Shown: positions 28,886-41,300 of the stretch, piece after piece
Layout of the letters: each line of letters begins with the position of its first letter
Numbering within the stretch: the first letter of the stretch is position 1
NCBI RefSeq assembly: GCF_905475395.1
Contig: NC_058338.1
Location: 91,311,435 to 91,375,434, forward strand
Length of the DNA: 64,000 nucleotides
DNA from: Chrysoperla carnea
Taxonomy: Eukaryota; Arthropoda; Insecta; Neuroptera; Chrysopidae
Reading direction: 5' to 3'
Notes under the pieces: generated by a model
Told to the model about the DNA's origin: nothing
Databases searched by the model: none
The model's input: only the letters and a program-made list of their open reading frames with translations
Position numbers and translations under genes: made by a program

Positions 28886-29712
28886 GCAAGGGTCATACGC
28901 AGGAATCATCCAAATGCGAGAGTGACTGAATATGTCATTAATTTTCAATAAGTTAATTCTGCAAGGTACAGAAAAAACTTTTCCAAAACTCTGTCGAATC
29001 ACTATACCGCATCGATCACAACACCGCAATGTATATTGAGCGAAGCTAAAACGTTCAGCCCTCCTTCAGAAATTGTCCATCTAAGGTATGTTTTGAGACG
29101 GCGCAAAGTTGAAAAGGCCCGATCATTCGTCGCTGTTCTCACAGGCAAAACTGCGAAGCATTTGGTAGCATTTGGAAACGCATCTGCACTGAATGCTTCG
29201 AGTTAATAAATATCGAATTATTCGAGTTAATTTTTGCCGTTCTATCCAGCATAGCGTTTTCGCTAAGGTTTAACTTCGTCGACATAGATACCACGGGGGA
29301 ATCATCACTCAAAAGTGAAGAGTGTGGTTCAAAAAGTTGAGCGCGAGAGTCATAAAAATTTTTCATTTTGTTGGGAAAGAATCAAGCAAAATTGGATAAA
29401 ATATAGTGCTGATTCAAAAATTGATCTTGTAAACGTGTCAGAAAAAAATCGAACTAAGGTATGTAGATTGTATTTGGGAAATAATCTTCAACTGAATCAG
29501 TTTGTACATTCGAGTACGTGAGGCTTGCCTTCCGCAATTCGATTTAGTATACTCTACTCAAAGACAAAGGCGTAGAATGGTGCGAGCTCAAAAAATGGAA
29601 TATAAATGCTTTTCATAAATGGTTTTTTAATTCAAATGTGTAGAGATACTTAATGGGGGTGGAGGTTTGAACAACTCCCCCCCCCCCCCTCTCACTCTGT
29701 GCGCATGGACCT
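28886..29712 (-). mobile_element. hAT-type remnant related to 3516-4012
   Basis: The ends agcaagggtcatacgcagga and ctgtgcgcatggacctgct are imperfect inverted repeats. Minus-strand 29040-29340 shares long blocks with the hAT remnant in Vav intron 2 (ttttgagacg-cgca-agttgaaaa, gcgaagcattt, aagtttaactt-gtcgac). It is more decayed, and includes a poly-C tract near the right end. Confidence 0.65.
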
Positions 29713-30082
29713 GCTAGGAATAGAGGTTTTTGTAAGCGAGGATAATTCAACTTCAGCTAACGACGTCTGAGCCATAATTTGCAGTTAGTACATTCATAGA
29801 TCTTTTGTAGAAATTTTCTATAGGTCTATGCATAAATTTATCAATAATTTATCAAACAGATGTTTATTTTATATGCATTTTGTAGGAAGTAAGGACGGTA
29901 TGAAACATAAAAATTTTTTTGGAATGTATCAATAATACAAATTTGATTTGAATCATTTGAAAAAAATTGCGTGGAGATAAATTAAAATAATTATTAAAGT
30001 AGTCCGGCCGTCACGAGACTAGCCAACAAGTCAAGAAGGCAATTTGTATGACGTAAATGTAATAAAATGCTCTAAAAATATC

Positions 30083-31000
30083 CAGTGACGGATTAAGCCA
30101 GCGCGGGGCATGTAGCAAATTCTGTCAAGGGGCCCTTGGTTTGCTTTAGGTTCTCAAGTTTAAAGTATTAAATAAAACAAAACTGTTACAAATAAAATTT
30201 TCTGGATTTAATAATATGGGCAAATCATGCTCTATATTCAACAAAGTGAGATGATAAAAACGTTCTGGGCCCATCGTGTTCCTTTATTCATTTTTAATAC
30301 GTTTTAAAATATTTAATTTGATAGAGAACGTTCGCCACTGCAGTTAGTGATCATGAGAGACATGTTAATGCGCAAGGCAATTTCTAAGTTTGGAAAATAC
30401 GATTCTATAGAATAATTTAATAAAAGTTTCTAAAATTACTGTTCTAGAGGCTCCTGTTTCTTGCTGCCAATAACAATAACAGTAGCCACATCTATATTTT
30501 ATAATAAATCAAGCAACTACAGTAATAAATTTTTAAATAGTTCGCTTGTTTTCTCGAAATACTTATATAATCGAAATACTTATATAATAATATAATCGAT
30601 ATTATGTTAAAATCGAATAAAAAAGTACAATCTTGGCTACGTAAACTCGTAAAATAAATGTATACCTATATAAAAAAATAAAAATCTGGTCGCTTGAAGA
30701 ATAGAAATGTGATATAGATTTTAGTCTAAATATATCGATTATAATTAAACATCAGAACATTAACGTTAAAAAGTTCGTAAAAAACTTACTTATTTTTACG
30801 ATTTAACGTGAAGAAATCGAGTTTTAGATTTTCAAATGGAAATGAAGCACAGCCTAAGCGCTTCGCATTTAAGATATTTTACGCTCCTATCTCAATTAAT
30901 ATTTTTTTATTACGGCCAGGCAGACGTTGGAGCCCGAGGCCCCCTAATTCGCGGGGCCTGTAGCATTTGCTACTCTTGCTACATGGCTAGTCCGGCACTG
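30083..31000. mobile_element. Non-autonomous hAT element with 8-bp target duplication
   Basis: Ends cagtgacggattaagcca and the complement of ggctagtccggcactg form terminal inverted repeats. The element (918 bp) is flanked on both sides by the exact 8-mer aaaatatc (30075-30082 and 31001-31008), the target-duplication length of hAT elements. No transposase is seen. Confidence 0.8.
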
Positions 31001-31244
31001 AAAATATCGTAAACTTGGCAATTTGTATAATGTAAATGTAATAAAATGCCCTAAAAATATCGTAAGAACGTCAAAAACCAAATTTTTTATGTTTTCTTTT
31101 TGGAAAGCGTCGTAAGGTAAAGTTGTTTTTTGCATGAACAGAATCTGGGATAAATTTTCTTCAAGAAGCTCAATCACCGATTAATTTTTGTACAATTAAC
31201 ATTATTGTGAATTCTTCCATAAGGTACTGTGTTAAAAATCACAA

Positions 31245-31815
31245 TTAAAACAAGTGAAAACAAACAATTGACTGAGTTAATTGTTGAAATACCATGCATA
31301 GTCAGTGTTGATTTCTTTATCACATTACACATACAAACATGTGATACATACATAACTGATAATCAAGTATAGTACATTTTATAAAATTTCCGCCTAATTG
31401 GCACACTCACGGGTAAACAGTGATGTTTACGAAAAAATGTTTCAAACAAAAGTTGTTAAATTTTTGATAAGGAACATTTTTTACATTTAAACTTTTGTTC
31501 TATCTCTAACGGTTTACAAGATGGGTTCTACGGACCCAAGACCCAATTGACCTCTAATGCCTATGATGCTCATTTACGAACTTGACCTCACTTTTTACGT
31601 CCTGAGTACGCTGTAAACATTTCAGCTCGATATCTTTTTCGTTTTTGAGTTATCGTGTCCACAGACGGACGGACGGACAACCGGAAATGGACTAATTAGG
31701 TGATTTTATGAACACCTATGACAAAATTTTTTTCCTAGCATCATTATTTTTAAGCGTTACAAACTTGGGACTAAACTTAAATACTATGTATATTTCATAT
31801 ATATACATGGTATAA
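31245..31815 (+). repeat. Dispersed repeat family R1
   Basis: Well-preserved copy: gaaaacaaacaattgactga at the left, gatgtttacgaaaaaatg, ctctaacggtttacaagatg, and acaaacttgggactaaactt ... tatacatggtataa at the right. Confidence 0.8.
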
Positions 31816-34084
31816 TGAACAAATTCAAAATTTTTCCCCGCAAGAGGAACCAAAACTGTGTTTATTGTGATAAAGGAACTTTGAGAACTATCATTTACCG
31901 CAAAAAAAAAAAATGTACATTCACCGTACTTGTTCGAACAGCCGGACTACTTTATAGCTAAACGTTCAATGCACAGTGAACAGTGTAAATACACTTTTAA
32001 CACTCTTTAATATGTGCTTCCTAATTTCTGCTATAACTTTTTAAAAGTGGGAGACTTTAATTAGAACGAGATGGTACTATAGTAATATAGTAAAAGTAAA
32101 ATAAAGATGCCAATATATATATTTAAAACAGAATAACACACTCATGAAACAATATTCAATTACATAAATTTAGGAGTGCTGTATATTGCGACGTCGTTTC
32201 AAGACGAAAATAATAAATATTCGACGCGGAAAAATGTGAGATAAAATAGTTCGTACAAATAAAAAAAAAGACGAACTATATTTAAAACATTTTTGTGTCT
32301 CATTTTCTGGTAAGGTTTCTCGATTTTTTTTTGTATTACCTTTAATCCTACGCATTTTTGTTGTTGTTAAGTTAAATTCTCCTTTTTTGGTAATATTATC
32401 GTATAGCGCGCGAATTTTTTTTATCATTATTGACATGTGTCCCGATGAAAATTTGGCAAAACTATTCGAAAATAAAAAATTTGTTTATAAATAAATTATA
32501 TTTCTTTTTTTCTATTATAGATCCGAGTTTATTTTCGCACAATCTATTTATATCCTAAGTTCTTTATACCTAGCACATGAAAGGAACTAGTATTAAGCGT
32601 TTGTGCATTTCATCTATTTGACGTATAATTTTTGATGCATTTTAAAAATAAATTTTTTTTTTTTTTGTTTTTCAGTGAAAAACTTTTTTTTTCAAAACAA
32701 TTTCTAATTTGAAAGAGAATGAAAACGACTTAGATCATTTTAAAAGATTTATTTTTGTATAATGATCTATGTAAATCGATTAATTTTTATAAAATAAAAT
32801 AAAAAAAAGTTAAAAATCTGTGGGTTGAACATCTTATAAACTCAATCTTTGTGGATATTGTCAAGAGATATACATCATTAGATCGACACACCCACAGTTT
32901 ATAAAATAATCCTGTAAGTATTTTGATTTAGTTAGATATATTTATAATAATTACGTCATTGTCATTTATTTTATTCATTTGCATTTTTGTGTGTGTTTAT
33001 TTATTTATTTTCTTTTTTTACTTTATGTGACATCGAATCTAATCAATATGTGTGATTGTTTTCAATAAAAAGTTTAGTTCACTTATATATATTTATCAAT
33101 CATAAAAATCATCGAAATTACTTATATTTGTTTAATTTGAAATGTGTTTGTTTGCTGGTTTATGTAGTGCTTATAACGTACGTGTTAATACTTTGCCTAA
33201 CTTGCATATATTATGCATTCATTCACATTGTTGTAAAATTAATTTATAAAACATTGAAAGTAGAATGGAATAGTGATGTTATTTCCATCACCATGCTTCA
33301 GATCTCTATGAGAAAGTATCGTATTTTAAAAATTGATTTTTGTCTGAAGTTAAAAAAATTATCTTTATTAATATTATGAACTCGAAAGTGTGTTTATTTG
33401 TCTTAGGATAGACTTCTTTTACTGGAAAAGATATTTGTACTTTTTAACATATTTTATTATTGGTAGTTTTTATTTGAGTGAGTCAAGTGCCATAAATAAC
33501 GTCGGAAAAATGTAATAATAATACCAAGGGGCCTAACATGTCATCAGATGAAGCTATTCCTTTTTATAGAAACATCGTCATCTGATGACAGAGGTAATAG
33601 AAATACAAGACGCATAGAGAACTGCTAAAGCTCAAGGAAATAGATTATATATATTACAATTTAATAAGCCGGAATGTATTGGAAAAGTTGGGAAACAACA
33701 CCGATTTTAATGAAACTTTTTTGGCTTAAAATTGTCATGTACTAGGTATTTTTGGTCGCTCAATTCTAATCCAATGTTACTTTACACGAATTCTCTTACG
33801 TATTCCAAAATTTATGCCATTTTTGACACGAAATTCCACTTTTTCTAAAACAGTAAACTAAATAAAAAAGAAAAATTCAGAGCGACATTACCTTTATCTA
33901 GTAATTATAGACAGACTTGTAGTTGAGCTTCAAAAGAGGTATTTGTGGTTGCTGATTACTAATCTGATGCCATATTAATGGATTCTGTCACATATTCGGA
34001 AAACCTACCATTTATGGGCCAAGAATTCTTTTGACTTCACCGTTTATACTTTTATAAGCGAAACTAGACTTGTCTTAAATTCAA
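31816..34084. other. Intergenic AT-rich DNA
   Basis: No gene is recognised. A segment at about 33880-33945 (tctagtaattatagacagac) is repeated in inverted orientation at 36720-36790, 2.8 kb away. The 33056-33379 open frame has no domain motif. Confidence 0.4.
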
Positions 34085-34290
34085 TGACGCACCTTTCATC
34101 TGAGCCTGGTATTTTCATAGCAAGAAATTCCGTAATTTACGGAATCAAGGAATGACTACGACAAACCTATCTTGATTACTGGGACTTCGCGTAGGGCATG
34201 CGATAGACTAAACTGTGTATAACCACAATTAGGTCATTCGATTGTGTTCGCCTGAAACTCACTGCAGCATAGTTGAGAAGGAAGGTCTTG
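34085..34290 (+). mobile_element. LINE fragment
   Basis: Contains gcaagaaattccgtaattta, a ctgtgtataaccacaattag run and tgttcgcctgaaactcactg, matching the R1-like LINE pieces at 11640-11740 and 62320-62430. It is joined directly to a family R1 repeat copy. Confidence 0.65.
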
Positions 34291-34890
34291 ACAAGCGTTT
34301 GGGCTTTTCGGCCGCCATTTATTTAGTTTTCGAAAATTTTGAAAATTTTCGAAAGTATTTACTAGAAGTTTTTTTTTCATTTACCGAAAATGTTTCACAA
34401 GACTACTAGTTGAAGATACCTACAAATTTTCAACTCTCTATCTTTTATAGTATTGGAAAAAATGGGCACCAAATTTTTGTCCTAATTTGCACCCTTAAGG
34501 GTAATCTGTAATGCTTATGAAAAAATGATTCAAACAAAAGTTGTTTATTTTTTTATAAGGAACAATTTTACAACTTTTGTTCTATCTCTAACGGTTTACA
34601 AGATGGGTCCATCGGGCCCAAGATCCAATTGACCTGTGTTTCTCATTTACGAACTCAACGTCATTTTATATGCACGCTAGAGCACGCTAAAAAATTTCAA
34701 CTTGATATCTTTTTTCGTTTTTGAGTTATCGTGATCACAGACTTACAGGCGGAAAACCGGAAATGTACTTATTAATTGATTTCATGTTTTAACACTTATA
34801 GTAACATTTTGTTTGTAATATCAATATTTCTAAGAGTTACAAACTTGGAACTAAACTTAGTATACCTTGATATGTATTTCATATATACAG
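34290..34890 (+). repeat. Dispersed repeat family R1
   Basis: Carries ctctaacggtttacaagatg, the agcacgctaaaaaatttcaa block and agttacaaacttggaactaa. The left part resembles the 27120 copy. Confidence 0.7.
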
Positions 34891-35954
34891 AGTTTAAAGA
34901 CTAGATAAGATCTTTCTCCTAAGCAGTATAAAGGCCACTATTATTAATTTAATTATTTATAAATTAAAGAGAGCCGTATTTATAAACAGAAATTATTTAC
35001 TTACTAAATTATTTACTCTTTATTTATTTACTTTTTGTTAATTATTTCTTTAGAAATTTTTTATTTCATTTTTATTAAAATACGTGTCAAGAATTTTATC
35101 CGTGAAGCGATCGCGATGGTTGAGATCATAGACAAATATACATATAAATAATTGTATATTGAGATGCAATATTCAAATATTATGACTGCAACTTTTATAT
35201 CTTACGTGTAATAATGGTTGCATATATTATCTATTGCTTTCATATTTTTTTGCCTAAGGATTTGTATTCTCATCCACGATAAATTATGTCCCCAACGAAA
35301 GCTTGTTATAAAAAATTCCTAACATCCCATAATAACCTATTGAACGATTCCTGCAAGACAAGTGTATTTCCAGTAAATAATATTCGACATAGATTTCTAG
35401 AATAGTTCGATAATTTGTTTTAGTCGCTTGCATTATGAATAAAAATTAATATTAAGAAATATAATTATGAAGAAACTTTTAAACAATAAAAGTTAGTTAA
35501 ATTCTAATCACGTTTCATCAAACGTATCCATATTGGGTGATTTTTTGAAATATTCAAATGCATAATTGATTTATTTATTAATAAACAATCATATTTGTTG
35601 ATTTGGATTTTTATCAATTGTGTGTTATGTTATTATTACTTCCTCTTTATATGGTTGTATGTCTCTCCTTATTTATATGCTTGTCTGGTATTAAATCATA
35701 ATAATTGAAATAAATGTTTGAGAGTATAACGATTTTCTTGCTCAAATATTACGGGATAGTACCTAAGAGCGAAACCTTAAGTTTATTCGAAAACAAATTA
35801 TATTTTAAACTACTAAAATGTCAGACAGAGAAAAAAGTAAAATCATGTGAAACAGTGATATAATTTTCGAAGGTATATATTTTTTATTAAAGCCTCATAT
35901 ATTATTTAAAAATATTTTTGTGAATATCAGTTTGGTTTTTATACCATGTATATG
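34891..35954. other. Intergenic AT-rich DNA
   Basis: No feature supported. Confidence 0.35.
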
Positions 35955-36420
35955 AGATATATCATAGTATATTAAGTTTAGTCCCAAGTTTGTAATGCTT
36001 AAAAATATTGATGCTATGAACAAAATTTTGGTATAAGTGTTCATAAAATCACTTCATAAGTCCATTTCCGGATGTCTGTCTGTCTGTCTGTCGTCTGTCG
36101 TCTGTCCGTCTGTCATCACGATTACTCAAAAAAGAAAAGAGATATCAACCTGAAATTTTTACAGCGTGTTTAGGACGTAAAAAGTGAGACCGAGTTCATA
36201 AATGAGCAACATTGGTTAATTGGGTTTTGGATCCGTAGGACCCATCTTGTTAGGGAAAGAACAAAAGTTTAGTGCCAATTGTATAGTATGTATTATATGG
36301 GAATATCAGTTATGTACGTGTGGCATGTATGTATGTGTAAGGTGGCAGTGTAATCAACACTGTCTATACATGATATTTCAACAATTAACTCAGTCAATTG
36401 TTTGTTTTCACTTTTATAAT
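35955..36420 (-). repeat. Dispersed repeat family R1, reverse orientation
   Basis: Starts gtatattaagtttagtccca, includes a short (gtct)n-like run near 36075-36115 and ends with cagtcaattgtttgttttca, the reverse of the family left end. Confidence 0.75.
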
Positions 36421-38304
36421 TTTTATGTATAACTTACTATTAAGAATTGTCAGAGTAGGATAAGAAAATTTGCACCCGTAGGCTGCAGTTTCAAAAATTA
36501 GCTCCCTCTGTAATAAAAATGTATCAGTAAAGACCTTTTTTTAGTTCTTTATATTTTAGAACCTGTAAAATCGCACTGATTGTTCGGAGAAGTTCTCATT
36601 CACCAAAAAAGCACTTTTTTAAATCACCAGAATACATTGTTACTAACATACTTTTGCTATATTTTGAGTGTTCAAATTGATCAAATTGCTTATAAACGAA
36701 AATTTACTGTAAAAATTGCCTCTATTGAAGTTCAACTACAAGTCTGTCTATAATTACTAGATATAGGTAATGCCGCTCTGAATATTTCTCGGCCAAATAA
36801 TGAAGAAGTAATATTTTCTGCTGTCAGCTTTTTCTCTTCCGTATCTTCTTTTTGTTCATTTCATACTCTTTGACTATTGAGAGTTCCAACGCTTGATGTT
36901 AGACTGTCATACATTTGAATAACTGTACAAATGTTAATATCCACGGACTGTAATTATTTGCATACTTACTTACACAATTAATTTTATGTTTGTTTAAATT
37001 CTTCCATGCAGGCGCCCTTTTGCAACTGATTTTTTAAATTAGAAATCGTTTTTTGTAATTATTTCGGAAAGTACGCATCAGATCGAAATTTGGTAAGAAG
37101 CTTGTTCGTTCGTCTTGATAAGCTTAATTGAGTAGTGTAATTTTCTACTAACAATTGAAGAACACCCTGTATACACGATTTATTTTATATCGTTAGCTAC
37201 AAATTAGGATTTTTAATATTTTTAAGTGTTTTTTTTTGCCTTTTCTTTTAATTTAGTAGTGAGAATTTGAAATTGAAAAATTACAAAAATCGATTGAGTT
37301 AAAGGCATTTCAGTGAGATTAAAGTAGTACTTTGATTGAGAATAGTTTTAACTTTAAACACGATTATTGCAAAACTACATTTTCAGCTTGTTCAACCTTG
37401 TAATATCGATAGCTCAAAGACTTTTCGGTCGATTTTTAATTTTACACATATTACAAAAATGTTGGCAATATTCATGGCTACGATTAAGCAAATTTATTTT
37501 TCAAAATTTCATTTATTACTGTTTTTATTGGCTTTGAAAACAAACAAAAAATTCTATTCATCGCCATTTTCCAAAGAATAAAAAAATCCTAATCTTTAAC
37601 GTTCTAAGTGTTTTGTAATTGGATAAATTTATTGATTTTTAATTACCTCGGAAAGAATGCAACAGACTGAAATTTAGTAATGATCTCAATATATGTTTAA
37701 ATGAGGAAAAAACTTGTTCCGAATTCCTAATAGGTAAGCGTTCGTTACTTTCATTCAAGCTTTGAATACAACCTTTTCTTATAGTTTTAAGAAAGTAAAA
37801 TATTTTAATGAATAATTTTTTCATGTTTCAGGTGAAAGAAAAACAGTCATATAATTAAAGAAAAAAGATTTGATTATCAAAAATAATGTTCAACTCACAA
37901 AATAATTAATAATCGAAAATCATAAATATATTTAAAACCTCTTAAACTAATAAATAATATGACAATTATAAAATATAAAATATTAAATCAATGGTTACGA
38001 TTATTAATAAGCGGTCATAAACCGTTTAATCAAATCATTAAAAAATTATAACTCAGTCATAAATATAACCAAAAAATAATTATAAAAATAAAAAAATTAA
38101 ACCTGATAAAAAATACTCAGTAAATAATATAAAAATATTTATTAATAAAAAAATAAAAAAATTTATAAAACTAGTCATCATAATAATTTAATATATTACT
38201 TAAATCAACTAGTCACTAATATTTAATTAACAAATTTAATTAATTTATAAATTAATTAATCAAATAAATTGAGAGTGTGGTTTTTATTTATAATTTTTAA
38301 CAAA
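36421..38304. other. Upstream region of the MIF4G gene
   Basis: No coding exon is recognised. From about 37900 the DNA is almost pure A/T, which may be the promoter or 5' UTR region of the gene starting at 38305, but no defined element can be named. Confidence 0.35.
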
Positions 38305-41300
38305 ATGAGTGGACCATCACAACAATCAATATCAACAGCACAGGAGCTACGTCGAAGTAATAAAATGCAAGATTTTAGTGGTATTAATCGTGAACGAAGT
38401 TTTGTACGAGTTAATTCGAACCATCACCATCATCCGGTATGCAATTATTTAACAAAATTTTTTTTTCTATTAAGGATGTACGACGAACGTCAGGGCTATT
38501 TTGGATAAAAGGCTTGATTTTTTTATATGAAGTTGGACTAAGTCTAAATCAATTCCCAAATTTTAGGGGGGTTTGCCCTATTATTTAAATAAATAAATTA
38601 CTTCAAAAGTAGGCATATTTAACATTGATCTGATGATATGTTTTCATAGATTAGTCCGAAACTAGCCCGTGGAAATAAAAAAAAAAAAAAAACTATTTAG
38701 ATTAAAGTTGAAACTTTAGTTAATTATTGAAAACAAAAAAAAACCCGTTGTGTCCTTAGATCATATATTTTAAATAGATGAGCCCAGTGTATACCACGTA
38801 TGTATATTTTGGCGTCACAGAGTAGATTAACAAAGATGAAAATACAATATTCAAACAGCTGACAGAGAAAACACCATTTTGGAGGCCTGGTATTCAATGC
38901 GCATGATCGTATGACCGGAATCAGCTGCTTCAATGATGTGTTTATATTTCACATTCACATGTGCTTAAAATAAATAAATAAATTTTATTTTGTTTTAACG
39001 TTCAAACAAGTAATATTGTTAAATAATTTTGTTTAAATTCTATAAAAAAAATTTTTTTAATGGTAAAATGGTAATTTGTTCAAAATATACTGTTTTAACT
39101 TTATTTAAAAATAGTATAATCTTATTTTAAATACGCGCCAGGATATTATTTTGTATATTAAAACATTATGACCAGGCCTCGGCATTTATTATCCTTGTCA
39201 ATCTACTTTGAGACGTGGTTCTCACTCTGTTGACAATTCCAGTAGTGAATTTTCAAAGGTTGTGTCCGACTAATTAAGATTGTGTGAGCACGGTAGTGAG
39301 GGCACAAAAAAAAATATATTTTTTCAATTTTGATGGTGAATTATGTTATAACTTGACAATATAAGACTAAAAATAAGTAAATTTTTCGATATTTCGAAAA
39401 TTGAAAATTTGGTTTAAATATTTAGCTTTCGATATTTCGAAAACCGCAAAGTAGATATCGAAAAATTGTATTCTTATTTTTCGTCTACATTCATGAAGTT
39501 ATAAGAAAACTCATCATCAAAGTTGAAAATAAGGTACAAATAATTTCAACCGAGAGTCTAAATTTGTCTTGGCCCTCCTACTAAATATTTTAGACAAAAA
39601 AAAGTGTAAAATGAGTTTTTTTCTTGTACCTCAACCTTTTGGGCCAGTTTTTTTTTTAATGTTCTGGAAGGAGCGTAGATCAAAATCAACTTCTAATTTG
39701 GTGCCAGATAAGCCAATTATTGGTATCCTGATTTCTAAGGTGATTTTTGAAAATTTTAAAACTTCCAACAAAATAACTAATAAGTCAAAAAAATATACTC
39801 AGAGGTTTTCCGGGTCACTGATAACGATTCCGAACCCAGAATTCCGATATATTCTCTCTTCTGGGGTAATTCGACCTCCACAGGTCCAAAACAGCAATAT
39901 TCTGTAAATATTCAATAAAACGGCTTAGGATTTATTAGAGTCTTCAGCCTGTATCCATGACTTTGACCTACATTTACCGATAATCTTAAAGCGTATTTTC
40001 GTTCGAAATGCAATAATGACATATTTTTAAATCACATTTCCTCTGAAAGCTAATTCGTTTTTCGAAAAAATGTTTTAAACAAACGTTGTTAGATTTTTTA
40101 TGCTGATCAACGTTGTAATTTAGAGTGTTGTTCTATCTCTTACCGTTTAGGATCTAAATTGGCTATTAAAGAAACCCGAAGAATTCTAAATCCAATCTGA
40201 TGTCAGAACGTGATGTCCCTCATGAAACTCTGCAACTTTTGTTTAAGTTGTTTTTTTATTGGTTAACTAAAAAACGAGCTATTATCCATTATAGATTAAA
40301 ATGACCCACACTGTATAATTCAGTTTTTCCCAGAGAAAAAAAGGTTTTCATACATAACTTTGGGTGATTTATCAAAAACTCGTAACTCAATGGATAAAAA
40401 ATTTTTTTTGTGATTTTATCGATCTGTTCCATAATTTTTAAAAGAATTACAACAAAATCAGGGAAAAATTATTCTTCCCGATTTGGATAAACATAATTTT
40501 CTATAGTAATACAAAAAATGAGCCTCCGTAACGATTGGACAAGTAATTTCAGAGATGTCACTCAAAATTTTAAATGAAGGGCGAATATTCCGTATAGGAA
40601 TTTTTCAGTCGATATCACAGAAATTTGTCATTGAATGAAGAGAAAAGGGATTTTAAAAAAATATTTCATAGAATAATATTTATTATATTAAATCTTTGGT
40701 CTTAACTTAATCTTGTAAACATTTCAATAAATGTTCCTTATACATTTTTTGATCTACTTGCGTTATAACAATTGTATTCTTATATAGTTTTAATTTATTA
40801 AGTTTATCTGGAAGTAAACCACCACGAAATTCTCCTTCGGTCACTGGAGCGATATAATAATGTTCAGCAGCTGTTGCAATCTTTGGATTTAATGCGGTAG
40901 TTGCTAAATATGTGTCAGACGATACCCAATATGAATTTTTTGGTAATGAAACACCTTCTGCTTTATTTATAAAATCAATCATGTCGTTATCAATTTTTCC
41001 TAATACATTGAGACGCCAATCCTAGATGATAAAAAATATTTCATCAGTAAAATATTAAGTAAATACAAGTGAAATTTACAAAATTTAAAAAATCCCCGAC
41101 ACATTTTCGGGTACGGAATTTTAAACTCGTACTTGAAACATATCTAAGAACACTCTCCATTAAATTACTATTTTCTTTTTTACCATTTCCAAATTGAACC
41201 GATTTTGAAGATCATCGCCAAATTTTTATTTTGTTTCGGGTACGAAATCCTATAACCTCACTTGAAACTAAGCTAAGAACACTCTCCATTAAATTGCCTT

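Noticed and set aside
33056-33379. 107-codon plus-strand open frame
   Set aside because: Hydrophobic low-complexity translation of AT-rich DNA with no recognised family or flanking exons.
39569-39907. 112-codon plus-strand open frame
   Set aside because: It overlaps a repeat end, has no domain or signal motif, no matching splice context, and composition typical of chance frames.
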